64,000 bases of DNA, taken from NCBI GenBank assembly GCA_035628915.1, contig DASPIW010000039.1, forward strand, positions 62,001-126,000, written 5' to 3'. Each line of letters starts with the position of its first letter. Within the stretch, counting starts at the first letter, position 1. Under the pieces are notes generated by a model that saw nothing but the letters and a program-made list of their open reading frames with translations, was not told where the DNA came from and did no database searches. This stretch comes from JARBUG01 sp035628915 (GTDB taxonomy: Bacteria > Bacillota > Sulfobacillia > Symbiobacteriales > Symbiobacteriaceae). The translations under genes and the position numbers were made by a program. Below are positions 31,572 to 40,244 of the stretch, in pieces.

Positions 31572-32589
31572 GCTGTCCTCCTCCTCGGGATGGGCCTTTT
31601 CCATATAGAGCTGTGAAGCCGAGGGAGAGCCAGGCCTTCGGGTTCTTCGCCGCCGGCTCGCCGCCCGCCAGTAGAGGAATGCCCGCCTCCCGGGTGACTT
31701 CCACTGCGCGGCGGATCAGAAGCTGCACACCCGGATGCTTCAGCTTCGGCGCGGGCCCCAGCCTGTCCAGGTCCAGGGCGACGCCAGCTGTCTGCATCGC
31801 AAACAGCGGCACTGCCGCAAGGTCATCCAGGCGGCGCACCATGACCACGGGCGGGCGCCCCAGCCTGCGGGTCATGCGGCTGATGGACTCCACGTCACCG
31901 TTGACGTGACAGATCGGGAGGCCGTTCAACATGTCGCCGTCCAGCGGCCACCAGTGGGGCGCCGGGATGTCAAGAGTGATGCGCACGCCGTCCACGGCAA
32001 CGCGCCGCCCCTCCCAGCGGGGGCCCAACTGCGGCACGCCCCACACTACCGGTCCGTCGCCCACCACGGGCGGTTCGGCGGCCTGTGCGACCAGGACCGC
32101 TCGACCGCCCAGGTCAAGCAGTTCGACGGCCGACAGGGCGGCCGCCGCCACAACGGCATCGGCCGGCAGGGCCGGCGGCGCCAGGCGCCCCGCCAGCCAG
32201 CAGGCCGCCATCTCCAGGTTCTCCTTTCGATCGCGCAGGTCAGGGCTCCGCCCGAGGACCACTGCAACGGCGCGTCCGGCTTCCAGGGCAGCCGCAGCCG
32301 CGGACAGCCCGTCCGCATCGATCAGTGCGCAGACCCGGCGGCTCCACGCATCTTCGAGGAGCGCCTCCTTGCAGCCCTGCAGCAGCATCCGCCCCTCCAG
32401 CGTCGGCTGCCGTTCCGCCCACCGCTCAAGGTCGATTACCGCCTGTCCGAGCGCGGCCCGGAAACGCAGCACTTCCGCCGCCCGGTCCGCCGCCATGCCG
32501 CCCTGGCCGGCGGCCCGGTCCCCCCTGAGCCAGACCACCGGGCCTTCGGCGCGGCCCGGCCAACACCCTGCCCCCACTATCGTCTGCAT
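31537..32589 (-). CDS. PTS enzyme I-like protein lacking active-site residues
   Basis: 350 residues that follow the layout of enzyme I (PtsI) but degenerate. A helical stretch (FRAALGQAVIDLERWAE; SPDLRDRKENLEMAA) resembles the HPr-binding helical domain. The swivel segment reads LGGRAVLVAQAAEPPVV where PtsI has the phosphorylated His in TSHSAI. The C-terminal barrel-like part reads IPLLAGGEPAAKNPKAW where PtsI has the catalytic Cys in MCGE. The loss of both suggests a binding or regulatory paralogue, not a phosphotransferase. Its ATG directly follows the yvcK stop (TAG-ATG), with GGGAGG. Similarity judged by eye. Confidence 0.65.
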   Translation of the reverse strand: MQTIVGAGCWPGRAEGPVVWLRGDRAAGQGGMAADRAAEVLRFRAALGQAVIDLERWAERQPTLEGRMLLQGCKEALLEDAWSRRVCALIDADGLSAAAAALEAGRAVAVVLGRSPDLRDRKENLEMAACWLAGRLAPPALPADAVVAAAALSAVELLDLGGRAVLVAQAAEPPVVGDGPVVWGVPQLGPRWEGRRVAVDGVRITLDIPAPHWWPLDGDMLNGLPICHVNGDVESISRMTRRLGRPPVVMVRRLDDLAAVPLFAMQTAGVALDLDRLGPAPKLKHPGVQLLIRRAVEVTREAGIPLLAGGEPAAKNPKAWLSLGFTALYGKGPSRGGGQHAIRGDAQGGL

Positions 32590-33978
32590 CTACCGCATCT
32601 CCTCCCGGAAGTTCCGTTCCTGCAGCCGCTGACGCAGGAGGAAGAAGTCCCACGGAGTCCGCTCCAGGTGCACCCGCCGGTCCACGAACAGCCGCGCAAT
32701 GTGCCAGCTCAGCCTGTCCGGGTCGTGGCGCAGGTACTCCTCGTTCCGGCCCAGGAGGTTGACCTGGACCACATCGACTCCGAGGCGCTGCACTTCCTTC
32801 ACGTCAATCGCAACGGGTTCGGCGTTCCGGGCGCGGTACTTCATGAGAATTCCTTCGGGAATAGACGCGTTGTTTACAAGAACCGTGTTGATGATGCCGT
32901 AACCCGCATGATCAATCAGCGCTTTCACATGCTGGGACACAGAGTATCCATCTGTTTCACCGGGCTCGGTCATGATGTTACATACATAGATCTTCAAGGC
33001 TTTAGACCGGCGAATGGCGTCGGCGACGCCCGGCACCAACAGATTCGGCAGAATGCTGGTGAACAGGCTTCCCGGCCCCAGCACGATCACTTCGGCACCT
33101 TCAATGGCGCCAAGGGCGTCCTCCAGCGGGCGAATGGGCCCGCCCGTCTCTTCCGGCTCCACCCGTTCGAGAAAGACCCGGCGTATCGGGCTGCCCACCG
33201 TGCCGATAAACGATTCGCCGGAAACGACCTGCCCGTTCTGCATCACAGCCTTGAGCACCACATGGTCCAACGTGGAGGGCATAACACGGCCGCGAATGGC
33301 CAGAACCTGGCTGCACGCCTGGATGGCGTCATAAAAGTTGCCGGTGGTCTCGGTCATCGCCAGAATGAACAGGTTGCCGAACGGGTGGCCCGACAGCCCG
33401 CTCCCCTGGTGAAACCGGTATTGAAACAGCTTCTCCATCAACGGTTCGGTGTCAGCCAGGGCAACGAGGCAGTTGCGAATATCGCCCGGGGGCAGTATGC
33501 CGAACTCGGTCCGCAGCCGGCCGGACGAGCCGCCGTCATCGGCCACGGTTACGATGGCGGCCAGGTTGGCCGTGTACTGCTTCATGCCGCGCAGCAGCGT
33601 CGGAATGCCGGTGCCGCCGCCGATAGCCGCCACCTTGGGGCCGCGCAGCAGGTACCGGCGCTGGTAATAGGCTTCGGCCATGCCTTCGGCTGGAATCATT
33701 AGCGTCTGCAGAACTGCCCGGACAACCCGGATGACGCCGTACATGGTAAGCAGTGTGCCGATGATCAGACCGATCAGGCCGGCCACAATCGGTCCCCAGT
33801 AGAACATCGTCGCGCTGTATGAGATGTTCTCGAACAGCCAGGCACCGATGATGCCGTACAGGTTGATGCGGATGACCAGCGAAATGCCCAGCCCCAGCAA
33901 GAAGACCCCGAAAACCGACACAAACAGCCAGCGTTTCAGGCCCAGGCCCGGCAAGAGCCAGCGTAGGTATCGCCTCAT
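32590..33978 (-). CDS. YvcK/CofD-like UDP-sugar-binding protein
   Basis: 462 residues. Two or three N-terminal membrane segments (WLFVSVFGVFLLGLGISL; MFYWGPIVAGLIGLIIG) form an extension absent from Bacillus YvcK. Then comes the CofD-like fold with AAIGGGTGIPTLLRG, TVADDGGSSGRLR and PPGDIRNCL. YvcK binds UDP-GlcNAc-type ligands and affects carbon flux and cell shape. The ATG at 33978 directly follows the rapZ stop (TAA-ATG), with AGGAGG upstream. Confidence 0.92.
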   Translation of the reverse strand: MRRYLRWLLPGLGLKRWLFVSVFGVFLLGLGISLVIRINLYGIIGAWLFENISYSATMFYWGPIVAGLIGLIIGTLLTMYGVIRVVRAVLQTLMIPAEGMAEAYYQRRYLLRGPKVAAIGGGTGIPTLLRGMKQYTANLAAIVTVADDGGSSGRLRTEFGILPPGDIRNCLVALADTEPLMEKLFQYRFHQGSGLSGHPFGNLFILAMTETTGNFYDAIQACSQVLAIRGRVMPSTLDHVVLKAVMQNGQVVSGESFIGTVGSPIRRVFLERVEPEETGGPIRPLEDALGAIEGAEVIVLGPGSLFTSILPNLLVPGVADAIRRSKALKIYVCNIMTEPGETDGYSVSQHVKALIDHAGYGIINTVLVNNASIPEGILMKYRARNAEPVAIDVKEVQRLGVDVVQVNLLGRNEEYLRHDPDRLSWHIARLFVDRRVHLERTPWDFFLLRQRLQERNFREEMR

Positions 33979-34989
33979 TTAGGGTTCCTCCTGCGCCGGT
34001 CCCCGGTGGGGTTCACGGTCCAATTCCTCCAGGTCGAGGTCAGCCTCTTCCAAGGTCCCCGGCGCCTCGTCCTCCAGCACCGGCAGGGCTTCGGCCAGGT
34101 CGTGGGGGGACTCGTCAAGCAGTTCCTTGGGCGTGTCGCGGTGCTCCACGCTTACCGAGAAACCTCGCTCCCGAATCCACTCTGCCAGTTTGATCGCGAT
34201 GCAGACCGACCGGTGTTGACCGCCCGTGCATCCAATGGCGATGGTCAGATGCGTTTTGCCTTCGGCCAGGTACTGGGGCAGCAGGAAACCGACGAGGCTG
34301 GTCAGCCGCTTGAAGAACTGCTGGGTGACGCCCCATTTCATCACATAAGTCTGTACCGAGTGCGTCTCGCCGGTCAGTGCCTTCAGATCCTCCACATAGT
34401 GCGGGTTAGGCAGAAAGCGGACGTCGAAAACCAGGTCGGCGTCCACCACTATCCCATGCTTGAAGCCGAACGAAACCACGTTGACGTATAGACCAAGCCC
34501 TTCGCTTTCCGTCGTGAAGAAATCCTGGAGGTCGCGCCGGAGGTCGGAGACCTTCAGCTTGCTGGTGTCGATGATCTTGGCAGAGCGACCCCGTAGCTCC
34601 TGCATGAGCTTGCGCTCCTTGCGAATGCCCTCCAGGAGGCGCCCCTGCAGCGCCAGCGGGTGCCGTCGCCGGGACTCCTTGTAGCGGGAGACCAGTGTCT
34701 CATCCGAGGCGTCCATGAAAAGGATCTGGTAGGTGAAGCCGGCCTTCTCCAGTTCATCCAGCGCCTGAACGATATGGCTGAAGAACCGGCCTCCGCGAAT
34801 GTCGATGCCCAGGGCGAGCCGGTTCAGCTTGCCTTCGGTCTGCACGTATAGCTCAGCCATTTTGGGCATGAGGGCGGGCGGCAGGTTGTCGACGCAGAAA
34901 AAGCCCAGGTCCTCAAGGTACTTGATGGCCTGGGTCTTGCCGGCGCCGGACATGCCGGTCACAATCACAAGCCGCATTCCCTGTTTCAT
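33979..34989 (-). CDS. rapZ: RapZ/YvcJ nucleotide-binding protein
   Basis: 336 residues. Walker A GMSGAGKTQ at residues 12-20, VDNLPP after it, LGIDIRGG, LFMDASDE and the C-terminal HLTIAIGCTGGQHRSV typical of the family. An extra acidic tail of about 50 residues (rich in Glu/Asp/Leu) follows. RapZ controls GlmS levels in E. coli; YvcJ in Bacillus binds nucleotides. Here it is cotranscribed with yvcK. Confidence 0.94.
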   Translation of the reverse strand: MKQGMRLVIVTGMSGAGKTQAIKYLEDLGFFCVDNLPPALMPKMAELYVQTEGKLNRLALGIDIRGGRFFSHIVQALDELEKAGFTYQILFMDASDETLVSRYKESRRRHPLALQGRLLEGIRKERKLMQELRGRSAKIIDTSKLKVSDLRRDLQDFFTTESEGLGLYVNVVSFGFKHGIVVDADLVFDVRFLPNPHYVEDLKALTGETHSVQTYVMKWGVTQQFFKRLTSLVGFLLPQYLAEGKTHLTIAIGCTGGQHRSVCIAIKLAEWIRERGFSVSVEHRDTPKELLDESPHDLAEALPVLEDEAPGTLEEADLDLEELDREPHRGPAQEEP

Positions 34990-35087
34990 AGCAGATCACG
35001 CTCCGCGGCGGTCCAATAGCCGGTCCGCTTAAATCAGTGTGGATTTCGCCTCAAGCGCAGGGTTCTCCTCTCAGTCACCGTGCGGGG

Positions 35088-35981
35088 CTAATGGATCTTG
35101 CCCTGCTCGGACCAGTCGGCCCAGTAGCTGGGCCGGCGCCCGGCTCTCCGTTCGGCCTCTTCCTTCTGCCGGGGCTGGGCGGGCTGTTCCGCCCAATCGG
35201 CCCAGCCGGCGCGCCGGCGCTTGTGCCGGAGCCACTCAAACAGCCCGCCCCCTTCGAGGTTCAGAACCTGCTCGGGCCCCAGCCCGGCCGCCCGGGCCAC
35301 GGCGAGGCCGCGGTCCACTCTGCCCACGTCGTCAGGGCGATGCGCATCGGAGTTGATGACGAAGCGAGCGCCTTCCCGGGCGGCCAGCCGGCAGAACTCG
35401 ACGGTCATTTCGTGGTGGCAGGCGTTGATCTCCAGGGCCGTATTGCGGAAGGCGCAGGCCCTGGCCAGTTCCGTGGTGTCTATGTCAAGGTGGTAGCCCG
35501 GGTGGGTAATTACGTCGATTTCGTTGCGCAGCACCGCTTCGACGACGGCCCGGGTGTTGGCGATCCGGGCCCGGTTCCGGTAGCCGGGGTTGACCCGGGC
35601 GAACCAGTTGCCACCCGTAAGCACCATCCAATCGCGGCCGGACCGGGGCAGAATCCCCGGATGCAGTCCCGCCAGAACGATATCCATCTGGGCGCGCAGT
35701 TCAGCCGGAACGTCGATATGCCCCCGTACGGACGTGATGTTGCACTCCGCCCCGGCCAGGATTCTGAGCCCGACCGAGCGCCGGTCAAGGTCACGCACGT
35801 CGCGCAGCATCTGCTCCAGGTTGCGGAGCGATGCGCCCACCCAGGGAGCGCTGTTGGGTCCGTGGTCTGCAATGCCCACGGCCTGCAGCCCCCGGGCCAT
35901 GGCCGCAGTTACATTGTCGAGTATGGAGCCCTTGCCGTGGCTGAAAGTGGTGTGCGTGTGCAGGTCAGCGATGATTTTCAC
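35088..35981 (-). CDS. PHP-domain phosphoesterase
   Basis: 297 residues. Metal-binding motifs of the PHP family: DLHTHTTFSHGKG at the N-terminus, IADHGPNS, GAECNI, GLHPG, HPGYHLDI and SDAHRPDDVG. It probably hydrolyses a phosphoester such as histidinol phosphate or a nucleotide; substrate unknown. The GTG at 35981 with GGCGGAG is preferred to the longer frame. The C-terminus is extended by about 50 Trp/Arg/Glu-rich residues with WADW repeated. First gene of the rapZ-yvcK-whiA block. Confidence 0.9.
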   Translation of the reverse strand: MKIIADLHTHTTFSHGKGSILDNVTAAMARGLQAVGIADHGPNSAPWVGASLRNLEQMLRDVRDLDRRSVGLRILAGAECNITSVRGHIDVPAELRAQMDIVLAGLHPGILPRSGRDWMVLTGGNWFARVNPGYRNRARIANTRAVVEAVLRNEIDVITHPGYHLDIDTTELARACAFRNTALEINACHHEMTVEFCRLAAREGARFVINSDAHRPDDVGRVDRGLAVARAAGLGPEQVLNLEGGGLFEWLRHKRRRAGWADWAEQPAQPRQKEEAERRAGRRPSYWADWSEQGKIH

Positions 35982-36091
35982 AGCTCCGCCCCCTTTCGCC
36001 CTAGTATTCCCGCTCCCTCTGGAAAGGAATTGTGTCAACCCTGTTGAAAAACTATGGAAAGAATGGCGACCGAAGCCCCGGAGGGAAACAT

Positions 36092-37015
36092 ATGCGGCTG
36101 CTGGGTTCCATTTACCTGGCCACGGCCGCCTCGATTTGGGGCGCGCAGTACGTGGTCTCCAAGTACGTGTTGGAGTACGTTCCCCCTCTCACGCTTCTCG
36201 TCATCCGCCTGCTCATCGCAGGCATCATCTTCGGCGCCCTGGCTTTGGACAAGGGGCAGTGGCGGATCAAGCGCCAGGACGTGCCGCTGCTGGCCTCGCT
36301 CGGTCTGATCGGGTTCACTATTTCGCTGGGGTTCCAGTTCTGGGGTACGAAGCTATCCAGCGCACACAACGGCGGGCTGATCACGTCGGCTTCGCCGGCG
36401 TTCATCGTGCTGTTCGCAGCCTGGCTGCTCCGCGAGCGCCTGACCTGGGTGCGGGGCACCTCACTGGCCCTGGCCACCGCCGGGGTGGTGGCGGTGGTTG
36501 GTCCGGAATCCGGCGGATCCGTGTCCGGATCCGACCTGCTCTGGGTGGGGAACCTGTGCCTGGTGGGCGCCGCCGTCACCTGGGCCCTCTACACCGTCAT
36601 GGGCAAGCTGGCCACGGAACGGTACAGCAGTCTCACGGTCTCCTTGTATGCGACGCTCGCCGGGATCATCTTCACGACGCCAGTCGCCTACGTCAGCGAA
36701 TGGCGGGGCTGGAGCTTCCCGGCACTGCCGGCGCTTGTCTGGTGGGGCATCGCGTTCGTGGGCATCGTCGCGACGGCTGTTGCGTTCTATCTCTGGGTGC
36801 TTGGGTTCTCTATGGTCGATGCCGGCACCGGATCGCTTTTCTTCTTCGCCCAACCCCTGGTGGCGGCAACCTTTGGCGCGCTGCTGCTCGGGGAACTCCT
36901 GCACTGGTATTTCTTTGTCGGGGCCGCTTTGATTTTCGCCGGCGTGGCTCTATCTGCCCTGCAGGGGAGTGGTGGCCGTGGAAAGGCCGACCAGCCGCAA
37001 CGTAGCGGATCGTGA
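36092..37015 (+). CDS. DMT-superfamily (EamA) permease
   Basis: 307 residues, ten predicted membrane segments in two EamA repeats. The first contains ATAASIWGAQYVVSKYVLEYVP, the second LVGAAVTWALYTVMGK, each closing with a helix such as ASPAFIVLFAAWLL or FAQPLVAATFGALLL. The ATG at 36092 is placed by GGAGGG. Distinct from the DMT permease at 2509. Metabolite exporter of unknown substrate. Confidence 0.9.
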   Translation: MRLLGSIYLATAASIWGAQYVVSKYVLEYVPPLTLLVIRLLIAGIIFGALALDKGQWRIKRQDVPLLASLGLIGFTISLGFQFWGTKLSSAHNGGLITSASPAFIVLFAAWLLRERLTWVRGTSLALATAGVVAVVGPESGGSVSGSDLLWVGNLCLVGAAVTWALYTVMGKLATERYSSLTVSLYATLAGIIFTTPVAYVSEWRGWSFPALPALVWWGIAFVGIVATAVAFYLWVLGFSMVDAGTGSLFFFAQPLVAATFGALLLGELLHWYFFVGAALIFAGVALSALQGSGGRGKADQPQRSGS

Positions 37016-37325
37016 CCTCCGCAATTTGAGCACGGACGATCTCCTGAGCTTGATTCGATCAGATATCAAGGAGCTTGACGCGCTCATCGCGGCCCGGAGG
37101 CCGGCGCCCCGGAGCCAGGAAAAAAGGCCCGGTCGCCGCCGCTCCGCCAAGGAGGCGATGGATGACCTCGTCGGCGTCGAAGAAGACGAGCCCCCGGAAG
37201 CCGTCGTGCTGCACAGCGTGTCGTGCTGCAACCACCACATGGGCGACTTTCCGCCCTGGGCCCGGGTGCGGTGTCCCTTTTGCTCTGAGTGGCATCGAGC
37301 CGGGGACTTTCCGCAGGCGAGTTAG
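36978..37325 (+). CDS. Small zinc-ribbon-like protein
   Basis: About 115 residues, starting at a GTG inside the end of the permease gene (38-bp overlap) with AGGGGAG 8 nt upstream. The first half is helical and charged (STDDLLSLIRSDIKELDALI). The C-terminus carries VSCCNHH and, 16 residues on, RCPFCSEWH, a likely Cys/His zinc site. The overlap suggests coexpression with the permease. No family recognised. Confidence 0.7.
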   Translation: MERPTSRNVADRDLRNLSTDDLLSLIRSDIKELDALIAARRPAPRSQEKRPGRRRSAKEAMDDLVGVEEDEPPEAVVLHSVSCCNHHMGDFPPWARVRCPFCSEWHRAGDFPQAS

Positions 37326-37636
37326 GCGAAGCCGGTTCTTGCGGCGGTCCAGCCGCACTTCCAGCAGAGGCGGCAGTTCCAGACCGCTGTGCCTGACCAG
37401 GTCAGGCAGACCCAGGAACTTGGGTAGTCGACCCTACCGGCCAGCGCTTTCAGATGCCCGAAGAAGACCTTGATCGGCAGGCAGGCTTTACTGACGCACG
37501 CGGCCACACCATCATCCAGAACGGACCGGGTCGTAAAGGGCGACAGGACCACCTCAGCGCCGATTTCGCTGAAGAACTGCCGCCAGAACGGACCGCACGT
37601 ATAGTACCACAGTGTCCTTGGTATTCCGATGCGCAT
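37322..37636 (-). pseudogene. Fragment of a CoA-dehydratase activase-associated protein (DUF2229 type)
   Basis: The intact start MRIGIPRTLWYYTCGPFW, EVVLSPFTTR and KACLPIKVFFGH is characteristic of the DUF2229 family linked to 2-hydroxyacyl-CoA dehydratase activases. After VDYPSS the frame changes: in another frame the DNA reads KFLGLPDLVRHSG, a family motif that normally follows after about 15 more residues. An internal deletion with frameshift therefore broke the gene, and the large C-terminal part is missing. A ribosome site (GAAAGGAAG) still precedes the ATG. Decay remnant. Confidence 0.7.
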
Positions 37637-37960
37637 GGCGCTTCCTTTCGGTTGTCAGGTCAGTGGGGCGTCTGGGGGAGACCAGAACGCCACACCGACC
37701 GAGCGAGAGTCCGAACCGGCCAAGGTTATCCTCAATGGCCTGGTAGACCTCGGTTAGCTTTCGGATGCAGCAAATGAAGCCCTCGAGCTTGCTCAGATCA
37801 CACGCGGGCACATAGCTCGCCACGTCGCGCAGCGCCTGCCGGGTGGGCAGTTTCCGAAGCATGACATCTATGATAACCGCCTTCTTTCCTGACACCTCAA
37901 CAATAAGCTGCCTAACTATATGCGAATGGCAGTATTTTGTGATCATTCCCAGGCAGCACA
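37637..37960 (-). other. Possible gene remnant upstream of the activase fragment
   Basis: A minus-strand frame gives protein-like sequence (SGKKAVIIDVMLRKLPTRQ; CDLSKLEGFICCIRKL; VYQAIEDNLGRFGLSLGR) ending near the start of the activase fragment. It has no convincing ribosome site and I do not recognise it. It may be part of the same decayed locus. Confidence 0.35.
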
Positions 37961-37989
37961 CAAAAGCCGGAGGGGGAATCCCCTCCGGC
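37961..37989 (-). terminator. Terminator of the ROK kinase gene
   Basis: On the minus strand GCCGGAGGGG pairs with CCCCTCCGGC, followed by TTTTGTG, 16 bp past the kinase stop. Confidence 0.85.
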
Positions 37990-38005
37990 CAAGCTGTCCG
38001 TCACA

Positions 38006-38968
38006 TTACCGCCAAACCAGCGATGCGGCGCCAATCAAACCCGCGTCGTTGCCCAGTTCGGCAGGCACAATCCGCACGACATCGGCCACGCCCGCCATCG
38101 CTTTCTCTTTCACCCGCCGCCGCATGGGCTCCAGCACAAAGTCGCCCGCATGCGACCCGCCGCCGCCAATGACGATCAGCTCCGGGTTCAGGGCCGTCAC
38201 CAGTCCGGCCACCACATTGCCCAGATGCTCGCCGACTTCACGCAACACGGCCTGAGCCGGTGCATCGCCGGCCCGGGCAGCATAGATCACCAGCCGGGCG
38301 TCAACCTTCCCGTCCTGCTCAGCGGCCTTCTGGGCCATGTACGGCGCCCGTCCGGCCTCAATCTCGCGCCGGGCGAAGTTAGCCATGGCCGTGGCAGATG
38401 CAACCGTTTCAAGGCAGCCCCGGTGTCCGCAGTTGCAGAGGGTGCCGTTCTCAACCGCCGGCATGTGACCGAACTCGCCCGCCCAGCCGCGGAAACCGGG
38501 GTATATCTTCCCGCCCAGTACCAGGCCCCCGCCGACGCCGGTGCCCAGCGTAATCATAAAAGCATGGTGGCTGCCGGAAGCGGCGCCGCACCACTGCTCG
38601 CCTAGCGCGGCACAGTTCGCGTCGTTATCCAGATAGACAGGAATGCGGAGTTCTTCCTTCAGCATGGCCGCCGCCTCAACCTTGTGCCAGCCCAGGTTAA
38701 CAGCGTCCACCACAATTCCTTGCTTGCCGTCGCAGATGCCCGGCGCGCCGACTCCCGCCCCTTCCAGGTCGGCCGCCGTCACCCCGGCGGCGTCCATGGC
38801 GTCCCGGGCGGCGCGGGCCATGTTCCGGATCACGTTGGCCGGACCTGTCTGAACTTCCGTTGGCCGCTCGCCCCGGCCGATAATCTCGCCCTTGTGTGTC
38901 ACGACGCCTGCCTTGATCGCGGTCCCGCCCAGGTCGATTCCCAGAGCAAGCCCCTTCTGCTCGGCCAT
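38006..38968 (-). CDS. glcK: ROK-family glucokinase
   Basis: Phosphorylates glucose (or a related hexose) with ATP. 320 residues. ATP-binding GIDLGGTAIKAGVV at the N-terminus, VYLDNDANCAALGE with the catalytic Asp, TLGTGVGGGLVLGG, the ROK zinc motif CNCGHRGCLE and the sugar-binding GEFGHM are all present. Monocistronic with a strong terminator. Could be a mannose/fructose-active ROK kinase, but glucokinase is the best match. Confidence 0.9.
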   Translation of the reverse strand: MAEQKGLALGIDLGGTAIKAGVVTHKGEIIGRGERPTEVQTGPANVIRNMARAARDAMDAAGVTAADLEGAGVGAPGICDGKQGIVVDAVNLGWHKVEAAAMLKEELRIPVYLDNDANCAALGEQWCGAASGSHHAFMITLGTGVGGGLVLGGKIYPGFRGWAGEFGHMPAVENGTLCNCGHRGCLETVASATAMANFARREIEAGRAPYMAQKAAEQDGKVDARLVIYAARAGDAPAQAVLREVGEHLGNVVAGLVTALNPELIVIGGGGSHAGDFVLEPMRRRVKEKAMAGVADVVRIVPAELGNDAGLIGAASLVWR

Positions 38969-39019
38969 GCCCGCACCTCCCGCTGCGCTATCTGAGAGCC
39001 CATTATAAAGTTAATGCAC

Positions 39020-39062
39020 CCAAGAAAGAAATAGCGCAGGCAGACCAATTTTGGCCTGCCTG
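39020..39062 (-). terminator. Terminator of the sigma factor operon
   Basis: On the minus strand CAGGCAGGCC/GGTCTGCCTG around AAAATT, followed by GCGCTATTTCTTTC. It ends the ECF sigma/anti-sigma/zinc-finger membrane protein operon. Confidence 0.65.
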
Positions 39063-39077
39063 TCGAATATTTCGTAC

Positions 39078-39713
39078 TTATTGACCCGGGCTGCCCATGT
39101 TCCGGCGCAGCAGCCAGAAACCGCCGCCGATTGCTAACAGCCCAACCAGTACACCCTTAATGGACCGCACCGCCGCGTAGTACATCTCTCTGTCCACGAA
39201 TATGAGGCGGAGGATGTCATCCAGGAAGACGTTAAACAGGGCGATGGCGCCAAGACCGATGAGGATGTAGCCTATCCACCGGGCGTCCCAGGTCAGCTTG
39301 AGGTTGTGGGTGTCAATGAATCCCTTGTCCTCGACTTCAAGACCCTGTGCCATGCGGATGTAAGCTTCCCGGGCATCAAAGATGCTGAAGAAGATCATCG
39401 CGGCGACGAAGAAGCCGACCAGGTCCTCCAGCAGATTTCCCAGGATAAAGCACCCGGCGATAAAGGCCACCAGCAGCTGCATGCCCCGCTGGAAGAGCCC
39501 CATGTACAGGTGCCCGAGACCGGGGAAGATGGAGAGGAAGAAGCGGGCGTTGCCGCTTGTATTGCGAGGAGCGGGGTGCTTGACCCCTACTTCCATGCAC
39601 GGCTTGCAAAACACCTGTCCGTTGACTTCGATAATGCACTGGTCGCAGATCGGACGGCCGCATTTGCTGCAGATGCCGTTGACCGGCCGCTCCATGTGGT
39701 ATGCGCAATTCAA
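39078..39713 (-). CDS. B-box-type zinc finger membrane protein
   Basis: About 211 residues. The N-terminus has paired Cys/His (CAYHMERPVNGICSKCGRP, then ICDQCIIEVNGQVFCKPC), a B-box-like zinc module. Then come five or so membrane segments, the first (FFLSIFPGLGHLYMGLFQRG) like a TM2 domain. The ATG-less start is a TTG at 39713, 10 nt from AGGAGG; a TTG at 39722 is too close. Third gene of an ECF sigma operon, so it may be part of the signalling or the response. Function unknown. Confidence 0.8.
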   Translation of the reverse strand: MNCAYHMERPVNGICSKCGRPICDQCIIEVNGQVFCKPCMEVGVKHPAPRNTSGNARFFLSIFPGLGHLYMGLFQRGMQLLVAFIAGCFILGNLLEDLVGFFVAAMIFFSIFDAREAYIRMAQGLEVEDKGFIDTHNLKLTWDARWIGYILIGLGAIALFNVFLDDILRLIFVDREMYYAAVRSIKGVLVGLLAIGGGFWLLRRNMGSPGQ

Positions 39714-39737
39714 TTGAGTCAAGCCTCCTTGGCCGAT

Positions 39738-40244
39738 TTACATCAGATTGATGATCCACTGCCAGGCCGCCGCCATGTAAGCGCCCATACCACCCAGGTA
39801 TGCGTGGGCTGCTTCGGAGTACGCCTGGAACTTAACCGCCGCCACTGCGAGCTGATCCGTCGAGCGGTTCCACACGTAGAGCAACTCACCGGCAGAGACG
39901 ACTACTGCCGTGGCGCTCATGGCATAGGCAACACTGGCAACCTGGCGGTGAGACCACCTGCGCCTGATCCATGGCCAGACGACGTTGATGCCTCTTGGCC
40001 GTTCGACCTCGACACGGGCCATAACCTGATCCGTAAAGTCGTCAGGAAGCGGGGAAGGTTCGCTCATGACAAGCTGCTGCAGTTCGGGGTCGTTCAAATC
40101 AATCCCGAGATCCCGCAACTCAATCAGCTCCTGCCAGCACTTGTCGCATTCAGCAGCGTGCGCCTCAAATGCCCGGGTCTCGTCTTCAGTGAGCTCCTGA
40201 TTCAAGTAAGCATCCCGCAACTGCCGCACCTCTTCGCACTTCAC
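39738..40244 (-). CDS. Anti-sigma factor with zinc-binding N-terminus
   Basis: About 168 residues. The N-terminal ZAS-type domain has Cys near residue 2-5 and HAAECDKCW, then one membrane segment (SVAYAMSATAVVVSAGELLYVW) and a short extracytoplasmic part. It should bind the ECF sigma factor encoded upstream and release it on a signal. The GTG at 40244 lies 8 nt from AGGAGG and overlaps the end of the sigma gene by 59 bp, so translation is coupled. Confidence 0.88.
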   Translation of the reverse strand: MKCEEVRQLRDAYLNQELTEDETRAFEAHAAECDKCWQELIELRDLGIDLNDPELQQLVMSEPSPLPDDFTDQVMARVEVERPRGINVVWPWIRRRWSHRQVASVAYAMSATAVVVSAGELLYVWNRSTDQLAVAAVKFQAYSEAAHAYLGGMGAYMAAAWQWIINLM

